A stretch of 64,000 bases of DNA, taken from contig CM077595.1 in assembly GCA_039654915.1 (NCBI GenBank), positions 51,429,501 to 51,493,500 on the forward strand, given 5' to 3'. A program made the translations under genes and the position numbers. Shown here in pieces: positions 1 through 9,401 of the stretch (position 1 is its first letter; every line of letters starts with the position of its first letter). Under the pieces are notes generated by a model. It made no database searches. It had not been told where the DNA came from and saw only the letters and a program-made list of their open reading frames with translations. The DNA is from Aquilaria yunnanensis. Taxonomy: Eukaryota > Streptophyta > Magnoliopsida > Malvales > Thymelaeaceae.

Positions 1-4
1 TGAT

Positions 5-1195
5 GTGATGCTCATGGATCAAGATGAGCCCACAACCTACCAACAAGCTATGTCGGGGCCTGACTCTGAGAAGTGGCTAATGGCCATGAAATCCGAGATG
101 GAATCCATGTATGAAAACCAAGTATGGACTTTGGTTGACCCACCTGAAGGGGTAAAACCTATAGGGTGCAAATGGGTTTTCAAGAAGAAAACTGACATGG
201 ATGGTAATGTGATTACCTTTAAGGGAAGATTGGTTGCAAAAGGTTTCAAGCAAATTCATGGTATTGACTATGATGAAACTTTTTCACCAGTTGCTATGCT
301 TAAATCCATCCGAATTTTGTTTGCTATTGCTGCACACTATGATTATGAGATATGGCAAATGGATGTCAAAACTGCATTCCTAAATGGAAAGCTACTTGAG
401 GATGTGTACATGACACAACCTGAGGGTTTTGTCACTCCTGGGAATGCCAATAAAGTGTGCAAATTACAAAGGTCCATTTATGGACTGAAGCAAGCTTCTC
501 GAAGTTGGAATCTTCGTTTTGATGATGCAATCAAAGAGTTTGGTTTTATCAAAAATGAAGATGAACCTTGTGTCTACAAGAAGGTTAGTGGGAGCGCTAT
601 TGTCTTCTTGGTGTTGTATGTAGATGACATACTACTCATCGGGAATGACATTCCTGAGCTACAGTCCGTGAAGACTTGGCTAGGGAAATGTTTCTCTATG
701 AAGGACTTGGGTGAAGCAGCCTATGTGTTAGGCATCAGGATCTATAGAGATAGATCTAGAAAGCTTCTTGGCCTAAGTCAAAGTACATATATTGACAAGG
801 TGCTAAAGAGGTTTAGCATGCAAGATTCCAAGAAAGGATTCTTGCCCATGTCACATGGTATCACTCTTTCTAGATCTCAGTGTCCGAGTACAACCGAGGA
901 GAGAGAGCGCATGAGTAAGATTCCATATGCCTCAGCAATTGGATCTATCATGTATGCCATGATATGTACTCGTCCCGATGTCTCATATGCTTTGAGCATG
1001 ACGAGTAGGTACCAATCGAACCCCGGTGAAAGTCACTGGACAGCTGTTAAGAACATCCTTAAGTACTTACGAAGGACTAAGGATGCATTCTTGGTCTTTG
1101 GAGGTGAAGATGAGCTCGTTGTAAGGGGTTACACCGATGCAAGCTTCCAATCCGATAAGGATATGCAGGACTTCGACAGACAGCAACATTGCTGA
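5..1195 (+). pseudogene. copia pol fragment: RT plus broken RNase H
   Basis: The frame is open for 396 codons and matches residues from about 488 onward of the A1 pol protein. It covers the whole reverse transcriptase, including the QMDVKTAFLNG segment and the YVDD catalytic box, and the start of RNase H (GYTDASFQSD). It then breaks. A 326-bp deletion relative to A1 joins two copies of TAAGGAT near 1155-1162, shifts the frame and ends it at 1195 after about ten foreign residues. The RNase H acidic residues after the first Asp are lost. The remaining 3' end (1163-1295) matches A1 to the LTR. The 5' end is cut by the window edge. The RT part looks intact, but this copy cannot make a full pol. 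Confidence 0.95.
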
Positions 1196-1295
1196 TCCAC
1201 TGACAAAGCCCCTTACGCAGCAAAAGCATGATAGCCATTCTAGGTCCATCGGTATTAGATACATGGATGATTGGCTTTTAGTGCAAGTGGGAGAT

Positions 1296-2711
1296 TGTTA
1301 GTATTGTGCCCAAAAAACCAATCATGAGATGATTGTATTTTTGCACATTGAGTCATGATATTTTATTGAGGCATTAATCCAGCAATTTTGTTTGTTGTTT
1401 TGTTTCTGCGTAACGTAATAAACATAATTGTAACCCTAGAATAATGATATTCTTAAATGTCCCTAGTCTAGTATTATTGTGGAGCGGGTTGCAATAATAC
1501 ATAATGACTAGCATATGTGGAGACTAATATGAGATATGTAGTCTACATATGGGTACAAGTTGGAGAACTTGTGTACTGGACCGACCCACCATGAGAACAC
1601 TTCATGGATCGTTATATGAGTGTCATAAGTGATTCTCATAGTGATCATGGTATATGTAGTCCTTCGACCTATGATCATCAAGGTTCCCTACATGTGAGTC
1701 ACATACTTTGATACTTTCCTTTGTTGCTCGTAACTGAGTGAACTTGAAGGAGGTCATTGGGTATGTCACATATCATGCGGAGGGATTTGTATGATCAAGA
1801 TGGGATTTGTCCCTCCTATGTAACGGGAGTGATATCTTTGGGCCCCTTGATAGAGTAAGACTTAGAAAATGCATGGCCATGCTCCGATGAGTTGATATAT
1901 GATATCAATGTCGTCAGTTTAATTTGGTCTACTCGGTAATCAAGAAACCGAAGATTGGGCTATACGAGAGTGACACATTCCATGTCTTGTGCTTAGTCTT
2001 GATATCTTGGACAAAGGGACAATGGCATATATCGGTGATGATCATAAAGGTTTAGTCGATTCACCGACAATCTTGTCACTTGGGTAGCAATGATGTGTTG
2101 CTAGACACCGCTCATTGCTTATGATCATAAATGTGATTTATGATCATTGCCAACATGGCAAGAGCCTATTGGGTCGCACACGTAGAGCTATTTGGATCAT
2201 TAGAGTGCATGGGCTAATTATTTGGGTTATGGTTTCACTTTAATTTCGTATTAATAATGGGCCAAGGAGTTGAGCCATTATTAAGCCCGAAATTAAATCC
2301 TAATTGGATTAGGGCTTTGAAACCCATTAGGCCTGGAAGTTGAGTCTCACTATAAATACAACTTTTAAGTGAGAAATTCGCAGGTCTCCTTGCCCTAGCC
2401 TCCCAAAAGGACAGCCACACTCTTCTCTTGCAATTCCTTGGAGGACGCAAGCTAGCACTGCGAGCGCAAGAGAAACGCATCTGCCGGGACGTGGTGGAAG
2501 CGTGGTGATCCCGAGAGGCTCGTGTGGATACCATAGAGAGCCTGAACACGTCAACTGTTCAGGTTTTGTGATTCGACTCTACAGTTGAGTGAGAGATCTC
2601 AACCGAAAATTAGGTATGAAATTTTCGAACACCCGGTTTACCCCGTTTCACTTGGATCCTGGAGGGTTTCGGTTAAATTCCGCTGCGCTGTTTGGCTCCC
2701 GAAACCCAACA
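1296..2711 (+). repeat. Family A 3' LTR (1416 bp)
   Basis: The LTR begins TGTTAGTATTGTGCC and ends CCCAACA, with TG...CA termini. It is exactly 1416 bp, the same length as both LTRs of A1 and the solo LTR at 55372-56787. A purine-rich stretch (AAGTGGGAGAT) ends just before it. Family C sequence begins directly at 2712. Confidence 0.96.
2350..2359 (+). promoter_or_regulatory. LTR TATA box (family A)
   Basis: CTATAAATAC sits about three quarters into the LTR and is conserved in all family A LTRs here. It is the likely core promoter and marks the U3/R boundary region. In a 3' LTR it could only drive readout into the flank. Confidence 0.6.
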
Positions 2712-3750
2712 AAATATGCTTCTTTGGAATTTTTCATGCATAAATTGGTTGTTACCCATGCATTACATACTTCTTTGATTCACATTCATATTCAGCCCAT
2801 TTTTGTGAGTCAATCTTTAATTTCCAGCAAGCATTTTTTTGTCATGACACATGCATTACACAAACTTTTGAGTCTTGATCTTTTTGCTTTATGTCTAAAC
2901 CTGAAAGTTTTTATTTTGAGTGAAAATTCTGGTTTTAAATTCAGCCTTTTAAGGAGGTATGTTGAGTCCTTTGTTTTGTGTCACATTTCATACCTATTCA
3001 CAATTTTTATGCATTGTGGTGCATATACATACAAAAATAAGTTTGATCTTATTTCATTTAAAATGCTTAGGATTTTTTTGAAATTCATGCATCCTAGTTT
3101 TGTTATTAGTTTAGGCCATATTGTTTCAATTCTTGTTTGTTTGAATGGCCTATGAAAAGTATTGTCTTGACATGCATAACTTGTGCTTTTCATGACCTTG
3201 ACACTTGTGTGAGTTTAGGTCCATTTGTTTTGAGTGCATACAGCATCCCTAAGGTAAATTATTCCTACACATTTACTTGTTGTGAGAATAATGTTTTTGA
3301 GATGGCAAAGGCAATGAAAGTGATGCCTAGAGTTAAGATGAAAATTGTGCTAACATTCAGATTTTTTGTGCTAATGGCTTCTAACTTTGTTTTGACCCTG
3401 GAGGTATCACTGCATTTGGATATTGGTTCAGGTTTTGCTCAAGATTCAAGCTCCATACACAAGCATTCCATGTTATTGGTGCTTATGTGAAAGGTAAGTG
3501 CTTATGTGCTGATCATTTCATTGTTATTGATTCAATTCCCTTTTCTAGTGCAGGTTTTGATTCGAGGACGAATCCTTCTAAGGAGGGGGGAGCTGATACG
3601 ATCAAAGAAGGCACAACCAAGGAAGGCAAGGACCCACTGAAGGTTTCTAGTGGACCATTGACAAGGAAGAAGACTAAGGAGCTCACTAGTGCACTTCAAG
3701 CTTGGATTTTGACAGATTGGCAATGTTCTGGTAGAAAATTCATATCTTGA
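2712..3750 (+). pseudogene. C-a ORF2 C-terminal remnant
   Basis: This is the C-terminal half of the family C ORF2 product (see C-b, 7443-9401). The frame reads through 2712-3155, 3137-3490 and 3487-3750, so at least two frameshifts have broken it. It ends with the DSRTNPSKEGG tail that covers the polypurine tract, then continues into the LTR (GPLTRKKTKELTSALQ). The upstream copia LTR happens to be open in the same frame at 2589-2711; that extension is chance, not part of the gene. It is inactive in this copy. Confidence 0.75.
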
Positions 3751-4615
3751 GTTAAACAGATCAAAATTGAGTAATTCTTGATTCATTGGAAAGCTAACAT
3801 CTAGAGCTGAAAATCATATGCAGACCATAAAACCCAGTTTTCACGATAAGGAGGTCCAATTTAGCTTCAAAGTCACGATTTACGAGTTATCGCTGGTTCA
3901 GAAGTAGTTGTAGTATTTTGGTAATATCTTTCGAGTCAGAAGTCCATTTTGTGTGATTCAAGTGTGGTTTCGAAGCTAAGAAAGAGATCTACAACTTTTA
4001 TGCTTTGAATTTTGAGAAATCATTGCTGCATCAAGTTCGAATTTCAGCTTGAAGTTGGAGACACAAGCCAGAATCACCCAAGAAGGCTATTTTGGAGTTT
4101 TTATGACCAATCTTGTTTTGTAACGCATTTTATTTTATTTTTGTATTTATTTACATTATTTAGGATGTTATTTAGGCCATGGAATTGATTCAGGTCATTT
4201 AGGATAAAAGGAATTCGCTGCACACCTTAAACATGTGTTAAAAGTGTGTTAGAGTCCTAGTTTGACTAGGTTTTCTTGAGTCCTTTGTAACTAGGTTTCC
4301 TAGGTGACTTGGGCTGCGAATTTTGCCCAGCTTTTAACCCTAGTTTAGGCCTATATAAAGGCACATATTCTGGATGTAAAGATACAGAAATTTTTTGAAA
4401 TAATATGGCTCTTTGGAGAGGTTTTCTCTTTGGTTCTTTGTGGACTGCCTTGGTGCACAAGTGTGCTTGTGTTCTTGGAGTTCTATACTTCTCGTTTCTA
4501 ATCACAGGTTGATTAGGGGTGGGGGTCTTCAAACCCAGTCTCTTTGATGTCTTGTGGAGCTTGAAAAACATCTTGGGCGCGTTTCATGGTCTTTATACCA
4601 TCGGGGTTCGCATCA
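3594..4615 (+). repeat. Family C LTR (C-a 3' LTR, 1022 bp)
   Basis: The LTR starts TGATACG and ends CGCATCA (TG...CA). It is preceded by the G-rich tract AAGGAGGGGGGAGC. Its length of 1022 bp equals the LTRs at 4621 and 9272. The TATA box region CTATATAAAGG begins at 4351. A 5-bp GTAGC follows before the next LTR. Confidence 0.95.
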
Positions 4616-4620
4616 GTAGC

Positions 4621-5642
4621 TGATACGATCAAAGAACGCACAACCAAGGAAGGCAAGGACCCACTGAAGGTTTCTAGTGGACCATTGACAAGGAAAAGGG
4701 CTAAGGAGCTCACTAGTGCACTTCAAGCTCGGATGTTGACAGATTGGTGATGTTCTGGTAGAAAAATCATATCTTGATCTAAACAGATCAGAATTGAGTA
4801 ATTCTTGGTTCATTGGAAAGATAACATCTGGAGCTACAAGTCATATGAAGACCATCAAACCCAGTTTGCACGATAAGGAGGTCCAATTTAGCTTCAAAGT
4901 CGCGATTTACGAGTTATCGCTGGTTTAGAAGCAGTTGTAGTATTTTGGGAATATCTTTCTATTCAGAAGTCCATTTTGTGTGATTCAGGTGTGGTTTCGA
5001 AGCTAAGAAAGAGATCTACAACTTTCGTGTTTTACATTTTCATAAATCATGGTTGCATGAAGTTCGAATTTCAGCTTGAAGTTGAAGACACAAGCAGGAA
5101 CCACCTGAGAAGACTATTTTGTGGTTTTTATGGCCAATCTTATTTTGTAACGTATTTTATTTTATGTTCCTGTTTATTTACATTATTTAGGATTTTATTT
5201 AGGCCATGGAAGTGATTTAGGTCACTTAGGATAAATGGAATTCGCTGCACACCTTAAACATGTGTTAAAAGGGTGTAGGAATCCTAGTTTGACTAGGTTT
5301 TCTTGAGTCCTTTGTAACTAGGTTTCCTAGGTGACTTGGGCTGCGAATTTTGCCCAGATTTTTACCCTAGTTTAAGCCTATATAAAGGCACATATTCTGG
5401 ATGTAAACATACAGATTATTGCCGAAATAATTTTGCTCTTTGGAGAGGTTTTCTCTTTGGTTCTTGGCGGACTGCCTTGGTGCACAAGTATGCTTGTGTT
5501 CTTGGAGTTCTATACTTCTCGTTTCTAGTCACAGGTTGATTAGGGGTGGGGGTCTTCAAACCCAGTCTCTTTGATGTCTTGTGGAGCTTGAAAAATATCT
5601 TGGGCGAGTTTCATGGTCTTTATACCATCGGGGTTCGCATCA
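4621..5642 (+). repeat. Family C 5' LTR of C-b (1022 bp)
   Basis: The LTR runs from TGATACG to CGCATCA and is followed by GT and the primer-binding site, which makes it a true 5' LTR. Its first part encodes the end of the ORF2 frame (TIKE...GPLTRKRAKELTSALQA), as in the 3' LTR. Confidence 0.95.
5378..5388 (+). promoter_or_regulatory. TATA box in C-b 5' LTR
   Basis: CTATATAAAGG is a good plant TATA box about 255 bp before the LTR end. The equivalent site in the C-b 3' LTR (near 10029) has changed to CTATACAAAAG. Confidence 0.6.
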
Positions 5643-5644
5643 GT

Positions 5645-5656
5645 TGGTATCAGAGC
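5645..5656 (+). promoter_or_regulatory. Primer-binding site, initiator tRNA-Met (C-b)
   Basis: TGGTATCAGAGC lies two bases after the 5' LTR. It is complementary to the 3' end of plant initiator tRNA-Met and primes minus-strand DNA synthesis. Confidence 0.93.
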
Positions 5657-6542
5657 CACAAGTTCCATTGAAGGACATATCTTTGTGTTCTTGTTTCTCT
5701 TCGGTTTTCTTTCAATTCTGTTCAGTAAATTCATATTTAATTCTCTGTTTTAATCCTTTTTCTTCTTGTTTCAGGTCTGTCCTTTTTGTTCCATCCTTGT
5801 TCAAATCCGAAAATCACAAAAACAACAAAAAGAAGTCAATCCGTGTTGTCTAGTGTTCTCGGCTTCAATTCGTTTGTTCTTGTTCAGTTCTTATCTTTCT
5901 GTTTCGTGTCCAGCCCTATTAATCTCTCTTGTTTTCATTGTTTCCAACATCCTAGAGTCAAGAAAACACCAAAAAAGAAGGATCCAAGTTGAGGAAGTTT
6001 CGGTATCAAAAGTTGTTTCAAAATTGTCCAAGTTTCAATAGTTTCTTGTTTTGGCCAAATTGAAAACTGACTTTTTGTCTTTGGCAGCAAGGAATTTCAA
6101 GGAGAAAGTTTGTTTAGCATCAAAACAGCAAGCAAAAAGAGGGAAAAGAAAAAAGGAAAAAAAAAAGGAAGAAAAAAAAAGAAAAGAACAAAGAAAGGAA
6201 AGCTTGCAAAAAGAGAAGTTTTTACAAAGTGTTAAAAGTTTTGCGCCCCAAAACCTATCCCATTATTTTCCAGCCAAAAAGTTTTTTTTGTGGTTCTTGT
6301 GATCATCAATTGCAAGAGCTTCCTAGAGTCTTTTAAAGCTTGTTTAGCCCACCTCTTTGGGAGTCAAAATAGTTCTTCAAAAATTCAAGTTTTCTTGTGT
6401 GCTTTGAGGATAGTTTTCTTAGAACTTTTGAGAACTCTTTGAATAGCAATATCTCACTAACAAATTGAGTGCTTGAGTGTTCATCTTTTGAGTGAAACAC
6501 GTGAGGTGAGTGTTTGTGAGGATCTTTGTTATTTTCAGGAGT
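5657..6542 (+). other. Family C untranslated leader
   Basis: This is about 0.9 kb between the PBS and gag. It holds several short open frames that I take as chance. Positions 6130-6215 are an A/G-rich stretch with runs of A, and 6250-6540 is T-rich. It probably contains packaging and dimerisation signals, but none can be pointed to. No gene is seen. Confidence 0.6.
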
Positions 6543-7409
6543 ATGGAGGGCCAAGAGGATAGGAAGATGGAAGTGAGGAACAATGATGAGCCAACCATGA
6601 GAGAGCTTCAAGAAACTCTCAATAGACTTGTGGGGAGGATTGAGGAACTTGATTTGAGGTTGCCAAGGAGACCAAATCCCATCTTGCAACCAAGGAGAGG
6701 TCCAAGGAGAGAAGAACCCGAGGAGGAAGATGGACATTGGCATGACCATGGGCTTCCAAGGAGGGGGGAGCCAAGGGAGGACAACAATCTAAGCTCCATC
6801 AAATTGTCCATTCCACCTTTTCAAGGGAGGAGTGATCCGGATACATATTGGGAGTGGGAGCAAAAGATTGAGATGGTGTTTGAGTGCCATCACTATTCTG
6901 AGGAAAAGAAAGTTAAATTGGCTACTATTGAATTCACTGATTATGCTCTTGTATGGTGGAATCAGGATGTTACTTCTAGGAGAAGGAATGAGGAGGAGCC
7001 CATACATACATGGAGAGCCCTTAAAGCCTTAATGAGAAGGAGATTTGTGCCTAGCTCCTACTATAGAGATCAATGCTTAAAGCTTCAAAAGCTAGTGCAA
7101 GGCCAAAGAAGTGTGGAGGACTACCATAAAGACTTGGAGAGGACCTTGACCCGAGCCAACATCATGGAGGATGAGGAGACCACCATTGCTAGATTCATTA
7201 ATGGTCTCAATCTTGAGATTGCCAACAAAGTGGAGATGGTGCCATATGTCAACATGGAGGATTTGCTTCATCATGCCATTAAGGCCGAGAGGAGCATCAA
7301 GAGAGCAAAGGCATCCAAGATGTGTCAAGGAGGAATTTCCACATGGAGAGGAGCATGGAGTAAGGATGTGAGAGAAGTGCCCAAGCCAAACATGGAGGCC
7401 ACAAAATGA
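6543..7409 (+). CDS. gag: Ty3/gypsy gag (capsid) protein, family C
   Basis: This is a 288-residue gag. I chose the ATG giving MEGQEDRKMEV; an upstream in-frame ATG at 6510 would add an unlikely hydrophobic start. A charged Arg/Glu-rich N-terminal part (REEPEEEDGHWHDHG) is followed by the capsid domain typical of plant Ty3/gypsy gag: PPFQGRSDPDTYWEWEQKIE, then AL-V-WWNQ, ALMRRRFVPSSYYRD, QGQRSVEDYHKDLE and INGLNLEIANKVEM. It would assemble the virus-like particle. No CCHC zinc knuckle follows in this frame; just after the stop, a CxxC-like remnant (CLGC) appears only in another frame. Gag ends at TGA, and ORF2 lies downstream in the same frame, so one stop codon separates them. Whether it is a natural readthrough site or a mutation is unknown. 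Confidence 0.88.
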   Translation: MEGQEDRKMEVRNNDEPTMRELQETLNRLVGRIEELDLRLPRRPNPILQPRRGPRREEPEEEDGHWHDHGLPRRGEPREDNNLSSIKLSIPPFQGRSDPDTYWEWEQKIEMVFECHHYSEEKKVKLATIEFTDYALVWWNQDVTSRRRNEEEPIHTWRALKALMRRRFVPSSYYRDQCLKLQKLVQGQRSVEDYHKDLERTLTRANIMEDEETTIARFINGLNLEIANKVEMVPYVNMEDLLHHAIKAERSIKRAKASKMCQGGISTWRGAWSKDVREVPKPNMEATK

Positions 7410-7442
7410 GCCTTGTCTCGGCTGCAACAAGAAAAGTCAATC

Positions 7443-9401
7443 ATGCTTGTACCACTTTCACCACAACAAGTCTTTGAGGATCCAAGAAAATTTCAAAGTA
7501 AGGTTGAGAGAAAAGTAAATGAGGGGAAAGTTGAGGGCAAGAGTGATGAGGGAAAAGTTGAGAGAACAACCGAGAGATTAAGTGAGAAGAGTGAACATGA
7601 GGGGAAGAAGAGTGGAGAGTTCCTGAGAGAAGAAATTGAGTGCGAAGTTGAGAGAAGACAAGAGTGTAATGAACCCAAGCCGAGTGAAGAGAGAAAGACC
7701 AACAGAGAAGCCATACTTTCATCTAACGTAATGAAGTCTTTTTCTAGTGTTGTGTTGTCTTCTTTTCAGGACTTAAGTGGCGATGAACTACAAGAATCAA
7801 GTGAGTTGCTGCCCATCCAAGAAGTTGGTGTTCCTAATATTCTAAGCCATGTCCCATGCATCAAACCAATGAAGGAGGTTGAAAAGGAACAATTTGAGGT
7901 GAGTCCAAGTGATTTCATATGCAAAAGTTTGCCTAACATTGTTTCTTATCCTATGTTTCAAGGGGATGAAATTAATGCAACTCCAACCGAAGCCATTAAG
8001 TGCAAAGGTGAAAATTTTGTGGTTCCAAAGGAAGATACTTGGAGACTAAGTCCAACCACTGTAATGTATTTCTTCCTAACACCTAGATTTGATGTATTTT
8101 TGCATGAAAATCTCAAACAATGTGTGTTTGCTTGCAATGTTATTTTGACAAATGGTTTTCATGAAACTAGATTAAGAGAAGGAAGTAAGCATGAAACTTT
8201 GACAAAATATGGTTTTAAAGCCTCTAATTCTCTGGTTTTGTCAAATCATCTTTGGAATTGCTTAAGTTTCTCTAAAGAAAAATCTGTTTTGGAGTCTTTT
8301 GTTTTTGAATTTGCTTGTTTTGCATCCGTCTCACATTGGTTTGTTTTGTCTCAAGTTAAAGCTACTTCTTTGGAATTTTTCATGCATAAATTGGTTGTTA
8401 CCCATGCATTACATATTTCTTTGTTTCCCATTTATATTCAGCCCATTTTTCTGTGTCAATCTTTAATTTCCAGCAAGCATTTTTTTGCCATGACACATGC
8501 ATTACACAAACTTTTCAGCATTGATCTTTTTGCTTTATGTCCAAACCTAAAAGTTTTTACTTTGAGTGAAAATTCTGGTTTTAAATTCAGCCTTTTAAGG
8601 AGGTATGTTGAGTCCTTTGTTTTGTGTCACATTTCATTCACAAATTTCATGCATTGTTGTGCATATACATGCAAAAATAAGTTTGCTACTGAATTGGTTT
8701 CACTAAATCCTATCTACTCCAATCTTGTTTCATTTAAAATGTTTAAGATTTTTGTGAAATTCATGCATCCTAGTTTGGTTATTAGTTTAGGCGATATTGT
8801 GTTCAATTCTTGTTTGCTTGAATGGCCTATGCAAAGTATTGTCTTGACATGCATAACTTGTGCTTTTCATAACCATAACACTTGTGTGAGTTTAGGTCCA
8901 TTTGTTTTGAGTGCATACAGGATCCCTAACGTAAATTATTCCTACACATTTACTTGTTGTGAGAATAATGTTTTTGAGATGGCAAAGGCAATGAAAGTGA
9001 TGCCTAGAGTGAAGATGAAAATTGTGCAAACATTCAGATTTTTTGTGCTAATTGCTTCTAACTTTGTTTTTGACCCTGGAGGTATCACTGCATTTGGATA
9101 TTGGTTCAGGTTTTGCTCAAGATTAAAGCTCCATACACAAGCATTCCATGCTATTGGTGCTTATGTGAAAGGTAAGTGCTTATGTGCTGATCATTTCATT
9201 GTTACTGATTCAATTCCCTTTTCTAATGCAGGTTTTGATTCGAGGACGAATCCTTCTAAGGAGGGGGGAGCTGATACGATCAAAGAATGCACAACCAAGG
9301 AAGGCAAGGACCCACTGAAGGTTTCTAGTGGACCATTGACAAGGAAAAGGGCTAAGGAGCTCACTAGTGCACTTCAAGCTCGGATGTTGACAGATTGGTG
9401 A
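7443..9401 (+). CDS. Family C ORF2: degenerate pol-like protein of unknown function
   Basis: This frame is open for 652 codons from the ATG at 7443; the same frame is open back to the gag stop at 7409. The start (LVPLSPQQVFEDPRKF) and a Lys/Glu-rich stretch at about residues 20-80 resemble the linker before RT in plant Ty3/gypsy polyproteins. At about residues 196-275, KEDTWR, PRFD, GFHETRLREG and KYG keep the order and approximate spacing of the fingers/palm of gypsy RT. The first catalytic Asp seems replaced (CNVILTNGF) and no Y-x-DD box exists. Residues about 280-560 are aromatic and Cys-rich and match nothing I recognise. The end (DSRTNPSKEGG, then GPLTRKRAKELTSALQ) is the usual gypsy polyprotein tail and crosses the PPT into the LTR. 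A diverged copy at 10998-12959 is also open with in-frame indels, which suggests past coding constraint. The function is unknown; a dead RT relic kept for RNA or structural reasons is the alternative. Confidence 0.6.
   Translation: MLVPLSPQQVFEDPRKFQSKVERKVNEGKVEGKSDEGKVERTTERLSEKSEHEGKKSGEFLREEIECEVERRQECNEPKPSEERKTNREAILSSNVMKSFSSVVLSSFQDLSGDELQESSELLPIQEVGVPNILSHVPCIKPMKEVEKEQFEVSPSDFICKSLPNIVSYPMFQGDEINATPTEAIKCKGENFVVPKEDTWRLSPTTVMYFFLTPRFDVFLHENLKQCVFACNVILTNGFHETRLREGSKHETLTKYGFKASNSLVLSNHLWNCLSFSKEKSVLESFVFEFACFASVSHWFVLSQVKATSLEFFMHKLVVTHALHISLFPIYIQPIFLCQSLISSKHFFAMTHALHKLFSIDLFALCPNLKVFTLSENSGFKFSLLRRYVESFVLCHISFTNFMHCCAYTCKNKFATELVSLNPIYSNLVSFKMFKIFVKFMHPSLVISLGDIVFNSCLLEWPMQSIVLTCITCAFHNHNTCVSLGPFVLSAYRIPNVNYSYTFTCCENNVFEMAKAMKVMPRVKMKIVQTFRFFVLIASNFVFDPGGITAFGYWFRFCSRLKLHTQAFHAIGAYVKGKCLCADHFIVTDSIPFSNAGFDSRTNPSKEGGADTIKECTTKEGKDPLKVSSGPLTRKRAKELTSALQARMLTDW
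9258..9270 (+). promoter_or_regulatory. Polypurine tract of C-b
   Basis: AAGGAGGGGGGAG immediately precedes the 3' LTR (one C between). It is the plus-strand DNA primer. It is also coding: it spells part of the SKEGG tail of ORF2. Confidence 0.88.

Larger units (their letters stand above)
1..2711 (+). mobile_element. Ty1/copia family A, 3' part (copy A0)
   Basis: This is the 3' part of a Ty1/copia LTR retrotransposon entering from the left edge. It contains reverse transcriptase and a damaged RNase H, a purine-rich tract, and one complete 3' LTR. It is nearly identical to the complete copy on the other strand at 18010-26303; one residue difference is seen in the shared RT stretch. It has inserted into family C gypsy sequence, which resumes at 2712. 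The 5' part and left target-site copy lie outside the window, so the TSD cannot be tested. Confidence 0.95.
2712..4615 (+). mobile_element. Family C gypsy-type element fragment (copy C-a)
   Basis: This is the 3' end of a family C element: the last part of its internal region (2712-3593) plus a complete 3' LTR (3594-4615). The internal part aligns with 8364-9271 of C-b. Its 5' side is interrupted by the copia A0 insertion at 2711/2712, so the rest may lie left of the window. It is followed by only 5 bp (GTAGC) before the next family C LTR. Confidence 0.9.

Noticed and set aside
2589..3155. A 188-codon frame starting inside the copia LTR
   Set aside because: It is a chance fusion of LTR sequence with the family C ORF2 remnant across the insertion joint at 2711/2712.
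5581..6302. Several 60-90-codon frames between the family C 5' LTR and gag
   Set aside because: They overlap each other, partly lie in the LTR, and are T- or A-rich low-complexity peptides. They are treated as chance in the leader.
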